Source: Planctomycetaceae bacterium
GTDB taxonomy: Bacteria; Planctomycetota; Planctomycetia; Gemmatales; Gemmataceae
Direction of reading: 5' to 3'
DNA length: 64,000 bases
Assembly: GCA_013823135.1 (NCBI GenBank)
Contig: PNLP01000027.1
Span: forward strand, 1 to 64,000
Shown here: piece by piece, positions 26,560-33,585 of the stretch
How positions within the stretch are numbered: the stretch's first letter is position 1
Layout of the letters: every line of letters starts with the position of its first letter
Program-made: the position numbers and the translations under genes
The notes under the pieces: model-generated
Seen by the model: only the letters and a program-made list of their open reading frames with translations
Told to the model about the DNA's origin: nothing
Database searches by the model: none

Positions 26560-27630
26560 ATGACGCTCAAGATGCTCTTCGGTCGGCGGTGGGTGCGGGC
26601 TCTCGGACTGGCCGGAGTCGCCGCTGCCGGGTACGTGTTCGGGATCACATCCGATCGGCTCACCGCTCAGCAGCCGGGCAATCTGCCGGCCTCGATCGCG
26701 GACAAGCGAGTCGTCGCGTACATCTACGGCAACATCCCCGTGACCCGCGAAGACCTCGGCGAGTTCCTCATCGCCCGCGGCGGCCACGAGAAGCTCGAAC
26801 TGCTTGTGAACAAGAAGATCATCGAAGTCGAAGCACAGAAACGGAACGTCACCGTCACGTGGAACGAAATTGAGTCGGGGTTGAACGAAGACCTTCGCGG
26901 GATGGGTATCAGCCTGGCCGACTTCCAGAAGCACGTTCTGCCGCGCTACAACAAGTCGCTTTACGAGTGGACCGAAGACGTCATCAAGCCACGCATCCTG
27001 CTCGGGAAGATGTGCCGCGACCGCGTCAAGGTGACCGAGGAAGACCTGAAGAAGGCCTTCGAGAACCGCCACGGCGAACGCCGACAGGCGAAGGTGATTT
27101 GCTGGAACAAGGACGACCTGAAGATCGCCCAGAAGCAGTGGGAAGAAGCTCGCCAGGGCGACGTGGAGTTCGACCGGGTTGCCCGCACGCAAGCCGACCC
27201 GAACCTCGCTTCCGCCGCAGGCTTGATCGCCCCGGTGGGCAAGTTCCCCGACGTGGAAGACGACACCTGCACCAAGATCCTGTACACCCTGAAGAAGGGC
27301 GAGATCAGCCAGTTGTTCCAGACGCCGGCCGGGATCATGTGCATCAAGTGCGTCGCGGTCGTGGACCCCGATCCGAACGTCAAGTTCGAGGGGAAGGTTC
27401 GCGAAGCCTTCGAGAAGGAAGTGTTCGACAAGAAGATGACGGCGACGATTCCGATGTTCTTCAACGAGTGTAAGAAGACGGCGAACCCCGATCTGTTGCT
27501 GAAGGGGCCGCCTAACCCACAAGACACCCGCGAACGGGTGAACAGCATCATCCAGCAAACCGGCGGGACAACGCCGCCGATGCCAACCCCGATGACTCCG
27601 CCGATGCTTCCACCAGCAGCGCCGAAGTAG
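26560..27630 (+). CDS. Parvulin/SurA-like periplasmic protein, probably without isomerase activity
   Basis: 356 residues. A signal-anchor (RALGLAGVAAAGYVFGITSD) precedes a SurA/PrsA-like helical N-domain (TREDLGEFLIARGGHEKLEL, then LLVNKKIIEVEA). A parvulin-like domain follows at about residues 180-270 (LKKGEISQLFQTPAGIMCIK). Active parvulins have a His in the first strand and another near the end (F-G-x-H); here these positions read RQAKVICW and AGIMCIK, so both appear lost. A chaperone role without prolyl isomerase activity is likely. The C-terminal 30 residues are Pro/Met/Thr-rich. GGAGG lies upstream of the ATG. Confidence 0.75.
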   Translation: MTLKMLFGRRWVRALGLAGVAAAGYVFGITSDRLTAQQPGNLPASIADKRVVAYIYGNIPVTREDLGEFLIARGGHEKLELLVNKKIIEVEAQKRNVTVTWNEIESGLNEDLRGMGISLADFQKHVLPRYNKSLYEWTEDVIKPRILLGKMCRDRVKVTEEDLKKAFENRHGERRQAKVICWNKDDLKIAQKQWEEARQGDVEFDRVARTQADPNLASAAGLIAPVGKFPDVEDDTCTKILYTLKKGEISQLFQTPAGIMCIKCVAVVDPDPNVKFEGKVREAFEKEVFDKKMTATIPMFFNECKKTANPDLLLKGPPNPQDTRERVNSIIQQTGGTTPPMPTPMTPPMLPPAAPK

Positions 27631-27644
27631 TCGTGCGATGAAAT

Positions 27645-27677
27645 CGAAAGCCCATCCACACAGCGGATGGGCTTTCG
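27645..27677 (+). terminator. Hairpin terminator-like element
   Basis: CGAAAGCCCATCC (27645-27657) pairs with GGATGGGCTTTCG (27665-27677). It lies 15 bases after the parvulin-like stop. The A/T-flanked stem suits a terminator, although the following T-run is short. Confidence 0.6.
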
Positions 27678-27721
27678 GCATTTCCATTGGTATCATCAGG
27701 CTCCACACACGGAGCCTCTTC

Positions 27722-28801
27722 ATGTTCACCCGCTTGCTCCTCGGCCTGTTGCTCGTCTCGGCAACAGTGGGCTTACGCCCACCGCTCGCCAATTCCGCTG
27801 AGCCACTCTCGCCCGAGAAGGCCAAGGTCGCGCTTCTCAAACTGCTCGACCGGCCCAAGGTGCCTGCCGACGTTCGCGAGGAAGCCAAGCCCGTTGAGAA
27901 GGGTGGCCTCGCTTACACGCGGTGGTCGTTCGCCAGCGAGAAGAAGGCCGATGGCACCGTCGAGCGTGTGCCCGTGCTGATGGTCGCGCCCACGGATCGT
28001 AAGGGGAAACTCCCCGCGATGATCGCCCTGCACGGCACCGGCGGGAACAAGGACAACGTCATTTCGTGGCTCGAAGATTTCGCGAAACAAGGGATCATCG
28101 GCATCGCCATTGATGCTCGCTATCACGGCGGTCGCAGCGGCGGCGCGAAGGGGTCGGCGGCGTATGTCGATGCCATCACGCAGGCGTGGAAGGCTCCGTC
28201 CGACAAACCGCACGAACACCCGTTCTACTACGACACGGTGTGGGATCTCTGGCGGCTCATCGATGTGCTCGAAACGCACGAGGCCGTGGATGCGAAGAAG
28301 ATCGGAATGCTCGGCATCAGCATGGGCGGCATCCAGACCTGGCTCGCGGCTTCGGTCGATGATCGCGTTGTGGTGGCAGTTCCGCTCATCGGTGTGCAGA
28401 GCTTCAAGTGGAGCCTCGACAACGAAAAGTGGCAGGGTCGTGCGAACACGATCAAGGCCGCACACGAGGCGGCCGCGAAGGATCTCGGCGAGAAGGCCGT
28501 GAATCAACGGGTGTGCCGCGAACTGTGGTCGAAGGTGATTCCGGGGATTCTGACAGACTTCGACTGCCCGAACCTGATCCGGCTGTTCGCGGGCCGGGCA
28601 CTGTTCATCGCGAACGGCGAGAAGGATCCGAACTGCCCGATCGAGGGTACGAAAATCGCAATCGCGGCTGCCGAGGAAGCGTTCGCGAAGGCCGGCGCGA
28701 AGGACAAACTCGTGGTGCGTGTCAACACCGGCGTGGCCCACGCGGTAACCCCGGACGACCGCAAGGAGGCCATTGCCTTCTGCGCGAAGTGGCTGAAGTG
28801 A
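27722..28801 (+). CDS. Secreted alpha/beta hydrolase (dienelactone hydrolase/acetyl-xylan-esterase type)
   Basis: 359 residues. MFTRLLLGLLLVSATVGLRP is a signal peptide. The hydrolase domain shows an oxyanion motif ALHGTGGNKDN, the nucleophile elbow GMLGISMGGIQTW (Ser in GxSxG), an acid near GEKDPNCPIEG and a catalytic His in GVAHAVTPDD. It probably hydrolyses an ester outside the cytoplasm. ATG at 27722 is chosen because it begins the signal; the longer frame would translate the terminator hairpin. It is followed at once by the next gene on the same strand. Confidence 0.85.
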   Translation: MFTRLLLGLLLVSATVGLRPPLANSAEPLSPEKAKVALLKLLDRPKVPADVREEAKPVEKGGLAYTRWSFASEKKADGTVERVPVLMVAPTDRKGKLPAMIALHGTGGNKDNVISWLEDFAKQGIIGIAIDARYHGGRSGGAKGSAAYVDAITQAWKAPSDKPHEHPFYYDTVWDLWRLIDVLETHEAVDAKKIGMLGISMGGIQTWLAASVDDRVVVAVPLIGVQSFKWSLDNEKWQGRANTIKAAHEAAAKDLGEKAVNQRVCRELWSKVIPGILTDFDCPNLIRLFAGRALFIANGEKDPNCPIEGTKIAIAAAEEAFAKAGAKDKLVVRVNTGVAHAVTPDDRKEAIAFCAKWLK

Positions 28802-28810
28802 GTGCGTGCT

Positions 28811-29476
28811 ATGACCGAAGCGGAATGGTTGGCGGCGGACGATCCTATGCCGATGCTGACACTGATCCGAGAATGGGGGAGTTGTCGGAAACACCGGCTC
28901 TTCGGGTGCGGATGCTGCTACCGCATCTGGCATCTGCTCACGGACCCCCGGAGCCGAGAGGCTGTCGAGTGTGCGGAACGCTACGCTGACTGTCAAATCA
29001 CACAGCAGGAGTTGTCAGCAGCACACGTCGGGGCCGACCGGGCCGTAAGTGAGTGGTTGGGGGTGTTTCGTTCGTTAGCAGCTTGTTCTGCGGCCAAGGC
29101 CGTGGCGAGGCCGACCAACTTCCTGAACAAACTGGCGCCATCTATTCAGCAAACAACCCACTACGCATTGTTAGCCGAGTTTGGGGATCGGTACACTTTC
29201 CGTCCGGGTCGGACACAGCACAGCGCCCTCCTCCGTTGTACCTTCGGCAATCCGTTTCGACCCGTGACGTTCGATCCGCAATGGCTCACGTCGGACGTAC
29301 TGTCACTCGCTCGCGGCATCTACGACGATCGCGCCTTCGACCGAATGCCCATCCTCGCAGATGCCCTCCAGGATGCCGGGTGCGAGAACGCCGACGTGCT
29401 CGACCATTGCCGCGATCCCAACGGTGTTCACGTTCGCGGCTGTTGGGTCGTCGATTGCGTGTTGGGGAAATCGTGA
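28811..29476 (+). CDS. Unknown protein of a probable Gemmata-type family
   Basis: 221 residues from ATG 28811 (MTEAEWLAADDPMPMLTLIR); a GTG three codons earlier is also possible. The Cys/Arg-rich stretch KHRLFGCGCCYRIWHLLTDP followed by SREAVECAERYADCQ is distinctive and, from memory, recurs in many paralogues in Gemmata-like genomes, but no function is known to me. There is no signal peptide. It starts 9 bases after the hydrolase stop, so it may be co-transcribed. The C-terminal half includes VTFDPQWLTSDVLSLARGIY and a region resembling a helical repeat. Confidence 0.65.
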   Translation: MTEAEWLAADDPMPMLTLIREWGSCRKHRLFGCGCCYRIWHLLTDPRSREAVECAERYADCQITQQELSAAHVGADRAVSEWLGVFRSLAACSAAKAVARPTNFLNKLAPSIQQTTHYALLAEFGDRYTFRPGRTQHSALLRCTFGNPFRPVTFDPQWLTSDVLSLARGIYDDRAFDRMPILADALQDAGCENADVLDHCRDPNGVHVRGCWVVDCVLGKS

Positions 29477-29479
29477 TTT

Positions 29480-29676
29480 GCAGCCGCGGATGCGGCGACC
29501 GAGTGTAGCCAGGGGTGCGGCCCGCTTTGCGGGCAAACCCCTGGTCCCGACGCGAATTGGGAATACCCGTGATCGCTCTGCCGCCCCTCCGGGGCTGCGG
29601 TCTGTGTTTGCGCCGGGGACCAGGGGTTCCGCTTCGCTCCACCCCTGGCTACATTCGGTCGTCGCTCCGCGACTAC
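29480..29676. repeat. Large nested inverted repeat
   Basis: Outer arms at about 29480-29548 and 29614-29676 pair imperfectly through GTAGCCAGGGGT and its complement ACCCCTGGCTAC. Inside are smaller hairpins (GCGGCCCGCTTTGCGGG; CCGCCCCTCCGGGGCTGCGG). It fills most of the 248-base gap before the PQQ-propeller gene. Confidence 0.85.
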
Positions 29677-29724
29677 AAAATCCGCATATAGACTGACACC
29701 GCCCCTTGGCATTCGGACCCAACC

Positions 29725-30945
29725 ATGCCCCGCTTCCTCGCTGTCTGCTTCACGCTCGCACTCGCACTCGCACTTCCTGCGGCTGACTGGCCGCAGTTGC
29801 TCGGGCCGACGCGTGACGGGCACTCGACCGAAACCAAGCTGAACTGGGACTGGCCGAAAGATGGGCCGCCCATTGCGTGGAAGATGGACGTCGGCACGGG
29901 CTGGGCCTCACCGGTGGTCGCGGATGGCAAGGTGCTGCTGTTCCACCGTGTCGAGGATAACGAGATTCTTGTGGCGCTTGATCCCGCGACCGGCAAGGAG
30001 AAGTGGACCGCGAAGTACGTCACGAAGTACCGCGACGACTTCGGCTTCGATAACGGGCCGCGTTCCACGCCGTGCGTCCACGATGGGAAGGTGTTCACGC
30101 TCGGGGCCAACGGCGACTTGAACGCCTGGGAACTCGCCACGGGGAAACTGCTGTGGGGGCGGAATATCCGCGAAGAGTACAAGGCCGTGAAAGGGTTCTT
30201 CGGAGTCGCGCCGTCGCCGCTCGTCGTGGGCGGCAAGCTCGTCCTGAACGTCGGCGGCAAGGGTGCGGGTGTGGTCGCGCTCGACCCGGCCACCGGGAAG
30301 GAACTCTGGAAGGCGACCGACGACGTGGCGAGTTATTCCTCGCCCACCGCGGCCGAGATCGACGGGAAGGTTGCTGCAGTGTTCCTCACACGCCACGGAC
30401 TGCGCGTCTTCGAGGCGGCCACCGGCAAGGAGATGTACGAGTTTCCCTTCAAGCCGCGGATCAACGAGAGCGTGCAGGCCGCGACCCCGCTCGTGTGGAA
30501 GGACGAAATCTTCCTCACGGCGTCGTATGCGACCGGGGCCGCGCTCGTGCGGGTGAAAGGGGGCGAACTCACTGAGGTGTGGACGAACGACAAATCGCTG
30601 TCGAGCCAGTACAACACGCCCGTCCGCGTCGGCGACTACCTCTACGGCGTTCACGGTCGCGCCGACGTGGGCACGGCTCAATTGCGCTGCGTCGACTGGA
30701 AGACGGGTGCCGTGAAGTGGAGCGAGGCGAACTTCGGCGTGGCGTCGCTGATCGCGGTCGATGGTGGCGTGATCTCGCTCAACGAAGCGGGTAACCTCGT
30801 GCGGTTCGACGCCTCGCCGGACGGATACAAAGAGCGGGCACGGGCCAAGATTCTGGACAAGCCCACTCGCGCTGCGACAGCCCTGGCCGATGGCCTGTTG
30901 TTCGCTCGCGATGGCACCAAACTCGTGTGCGTGAAGTTGAAATAG
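29725..30945 (+). CDS. Secreted PQQ-binding-like beta-propeller protein (copy 1)
   Basis: 406 residues. A signal peptide (MPRFLAVCFTLALALALPAA) is followed by DWPQLLGPTRDGHSTE and repeated blades of the PQQ/BamB type (LVALDPATGKEKWTAKYVTK; VVALDPATGKELWKATDDVA; RCVDWKTGAVKWSEANF). Planctomycetes encode many such proteins; without the dehydrogenase cofactor residues they are more likely binding or scaffold propellers than enzymes. A paralogous propeller gene lies on the opposite strand at 32-33 kb, with pyrB between. Confidence 0.9.
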   Translation: MPRFLAVCFTLALALALPAADWPQLLGPTRDGHSTETKLNWDWPKDGPPIAWKMDVGTGWASPVVADGKVLLFHRVEDNEILVALDPATGKEKWTAKYVTKYRDDFGFDNGPRSTPCVHDGKVFTLGANGDLNAWELATGKLLWGRNIREEYKAVKGFFGVAPSPLVVGGKLVLNVGGKGAGVVALDPATGKELWKATDDVASYSSPTAAEIDGKVAAVFLTRHGLRVFEAATGKEMYEFPFKPRINESVQAATPLVWKDEIFLTASYATGAALVRVKGGELTEVWTNDKSLSSQYNTPVRVGDYLYGVHGRADVGTAQLRCVDWKTGAVKWSEANFGVASLIAVDGGVISLNEAGNLVRFDASPDGYKERARAKILDKPTRAATALADGLLFARDGTKLVCVKLK

Positions 30946-30950
30946 AATGG

Positions 30951-31017
30951 GGCGAGCGGGGGACGTGAGTCCCCTGTTTATCGTGGAATATCAGGGGACT
31001 CACGTCCCCCGCTCGCC
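30951..31017. repeat. Inverted repeat, family 2 (GGGGGACGTGAGTCCCCTG)
   Basis: Perfect 26-bp arms at 30951-30976 and 30992-31017 start GGCGAGCGGGGGACGTGAGT. It begins 5 bases after the propeller stop and ends 29 bases before the pyrB start. Half copies are at 9875-9904 and 63654-63680. Confidence 0.92.
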
Positions 31018-31046
31018 AATGCCACTGCGAATTTCGAGGAACGATC

Positions 31047-31961
31047 GTGAAGCACTTGCTGGGGCTGGAAGGGTTATCGGCAGCCGAACTCACGCGATTG
31101 CTGGATTCCGCGGAGCGGTTCGTGGGGGTCGGCGTGGGAGATGTGCCGAAGCGCGACGACCTCAAGGGTAAGGTTGTCGTCAACCTGTTCTACGAATCGT
31201 CCACACGCACACGGGTGAGCTTCGGGCTGGCGGCTCGCCGACTCGGTGCCGATGTGCTGGACTTCTCGCCGGGCGGGTCGAGCACCAGCAAGGGCGAGAC
31301 GTTCATCGACACCGCGAAGAACATCGAAGCAATGGGCGTGGACATGGTGGTGGTTCGCCACTCGTCGCCGGGTGCGCCGCACGTTCTCGCCAAGCACCTG
31401 CTGCCACACGTTCGCGTCATCAACGCGGGCGACGGCGCTCACGAACACCCGACGCAAGGTCTGCTCGACATCATGACCATCCGCAAGCGGCTCGGTCGCG
31501 TTGCGGGGCTCACGGTGGGTTTGGTCGGCGACATCGCACACAGCCGGGTGGCACGTAGCAACATCCACGGGCTGAAGACGCTCGGGGCCAAGGTGATCGT
31601 GTGCGGCCCCACGACTCTGGTGCCGGCCGAGGTCTCGCAACTGGGTGTCGAAGTGGCGCACAGCCTGGACGAGATTCTGCCGCGATGTGATGTGCTGAAC
31701 CTGCTCCGCATTCAGTTTGAGCGTCAACGCAGCGGGCTGTTCCCGTCAATCCGCGAGTACCGGTTGCTGTTCGGCATGGACAGTGATCGGATGCAGCGTG
31801 CGAAAAGTGGGGTGCTGTTGCTGGCACCGGGGCCGATCAATCGCGGGGTGGAGATTACCCCGGATGTGGCCGACGGGCCAAGCTCCGCGATTCTCGATCA
31901 GGTGACGAACGGCCTCGCCGTTCGCATGGCCGTGCTGAGCGAACTGGCCAAGGTTGCGTAA
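31047..31961 (+). CDS. pyrB: Aspartate carbamoyltransferase catalytic subunit
   Basis: 304 residues, typical for the catalytic chain. The carbamoyl-phosphate motif is FYESSTRTRVSFGLAARRLG at about residues 48-67. Other family segments are HEHPTQGLLDIMTI, GLVGDIAHSRVARSNIHGL and, for aspartate binding, the 240s-loop region. The C-terminus has APGPINRGVEI. It makes N-carbamoyl-aspartate, the first committed step of pyrimidine synthesis. The start is GTG at 31047 with GAGGA 6 bases upstream. No pyrI or pyrC is adjacent. Confidence 0.95.
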   Translation: MKHLLGLEGLSAAELTRLLDSAERFVGVGVGDVPKRDDLKGKVVVNLFYESSTRTRVSFGLAARRLGADVLDFSPGGSSTSKGETFIDTAKNIEAMGVDMVVVRHSSPGAPHVLAKHLLPHVRVINAGDGAHEHPTQGLLDIMTIRKRLGRVAGLTVGLVGDIAHSRVARSNIHGLKTLGAKVIVCGPTTLVPAEVSQLGVEVAHSLDEILPRCDVLNLLRIQFERQRSGLFPSIREYRLLFGMDSDRMQRAKSGVLLLAPGPINRGVEITPDVADGPSSAILDQVTNGLAVRMAVLSELAKVA

Positions 31962-32018
31962 ACAACATGGGCGAGGGTCGTATCGCAACCCTCGCCCGCG
32001 CTGTTAGCTTCAGGCGGA

Positions 32019-33356
32019 TCACTTCTTTCCGACGGCATACAGGTGCGTCTTCGACCGTAGGAAGAGTACGTCGCCCGCGACTGCTGGCGATGCCATGAAC
32101 CCCGCATCTCGCCCTTCGCCGAGACGGTTCTCCGCGACGACATTGAAGGTCTTCCCGGCTGCGATCACAAATATCTTGCCGCTCTGGTTGCAACAGTAGA
32201 GGTTCCCATTTGCCAACACGGGCGACGAGGTGAACTCGCGGTCGAGCCGCTCACTCCAAAGCATCTTCCCCGTTGTGGCTTCCACGCAACTCGCGATGCC
32301 ACCGTCGCTCATCAGGTACAACAAGTCCCCATCGAGCACGAGCGACGGGCGGGTTGGTACTTCCTTCGTGAATGTCCACGCAACGGCTTCCTTGGGGAGC
32401 ATGCCGGTCGAGTCTGGTTTCGCGTCCGTTTTCACAGCCAGGAGTTTGGCGGGATACCCCGACGTGAGGTAGAAAAAGCCGTTGCCCATCACTACGCGGG
32501 CTGCGGCGTTCATGCCACCGTGGGCGATTCGCCAGATTTCCTCGCCGGTCTTCGGGTCGTAAGCCATCGTGCATTCGGCCGACGGGCAGATGAGTTGCTG
32601 ACGACCACCGACCTCCAGCACCACGGGGGTCGCATACGCTTTCTTGATGTCGCCGTCGTCCTTCACGTACTTGATCTTCCGGTCTGTCTTCCACACGGTT
32701 TTGCCGGTGGCTTTATCGAGTGCGGCGACATATTGCACGTCGTACCCATCGAAGATCAGGTAGACGTTGTCACCAAAGACAATCGGGGACGAGCCTGGGC
32801 CTCGGAAGTGGTCGCACTTGAAGTCTTTGCGTTCCCAGAGAACCTTGCCGCTCTCGGTATCGACGCACCACGTACCGTGGCTGCCAAAGTGGGCGTAGAG
32901 TCGGCCCTGCTCGATGAATGGGGTGGGGCTCGCGTAACTGTTGAACGGGTGGCAGTACGCCGGTTTCTGCTCGGTTCCGAGTTTAACGTCGTGAACGATT
33001 TTGCCGGTTTCGCGGTCTACGCAGACTGCGAAGTACGACACTTCCTTGACGGCGTTGCTCGGAGCGCCCCCCTTCTTCGGCGGCTGTGTACTATCGGCAA
33101 GTACCTCGTCGGCCGTCGTCATCCAAACTTGCTTCCCGAGGATGACGGGGGACGACCACCCTTTGCCGTGAATGGGCGTCTTCCAGAGGATGTTTTCCTT
33201 TTCGCTCCAGGTGGTTACGAGCCCCTTGGAGTCGGAGCGACCATCGGCTGTTGGCCCGCGGAAGCCAGGCCAGGCGTCGCCGGCAGGGGCGGAGTTCAGA
33301 AGCACCAACGAGGTCGCGAGTGCGAGGGCGGGCAGCGAGAGCAGACGCGTAGACAT
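32019..33356 (-). CDS. Secreted PQQ-binding-like beta-propeller protein (copy 2)
   Basis: 445 residues. Signal peptide MSTRLLSLPALALATSLVLL with cleavage near APAGDA, then AWPGFRGPTADGRSDSKGLV and propeller blades (VCVDRETGKIVHDVKLGTEQ; VDTESGKVLWERKDFKCDHF; AALDKATGKTVWKTDRKIKY; VEATTGKMLWSERLDREFT). It shares architecture with the gene at 29.7 kb but is longer. It is probably a periplasmic or surface binding propeller. ATG 33356 is chosen because the signal peptide begins there; upstream frame is open to 33389. Confidence 0.9.
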   Translation of the reverse strand: MSTRLLSLPALALATSLVLLNSAPAGDAWPGFRGPTADGRSDSKGLVTTWSEKENILWKTPIHGKGWSSPVILGKQVWMTTADEVLADSTQPPKKGGAPSNAVKEVSYFAVCVDRETGKIVHDVKLGTEQKPAYCHPFNSYASPTPFIEQGRLYAHFGSHGTWCVDTESGKVLWERKDFKCDHFRGPGSSPIVFGDNVYLIFDGYDVQYVAALDKATGKTVWKTDRKIKYVKDDGDIKKAYATPVVLEVGGRQQLICPSAECTMAYDPKTGEEIWRIAHGGMNAAARVVMGNGFFYLTSGYPAKLLAVKTDAKPDSTGMLPKEAVAWTFTKEVPTRPSLVLDGDLLYLMSDGGIASCVEATTGKMLWSERLDREFTSSPVLANGNLYCCNQSGKIFVIAAGKTFNVVAENRLGEGRDAGFMASPAVAGDVLFLRSKTHLYAVGKK

Positions 33357-33585
33357 GGGGGGTGTGATCCGTGGGAGGGTGAATATCACTCACAGCGTAC
33401 CGCCAAAGGACGTGCCAGACAACGATCAAGCGGCGAATGAGCGAGCCGGAAGAACAAGTACGACAGTTGTAAACGACGCATTTTCCCCAGATTTCCTTAT
33501 GTTCAAAGATGAATCCCGATTGTGATTGGCAGTACGGGACTACGCTTTCACTCAACTGATCCACCGCAACGCGGAATTCGACACC

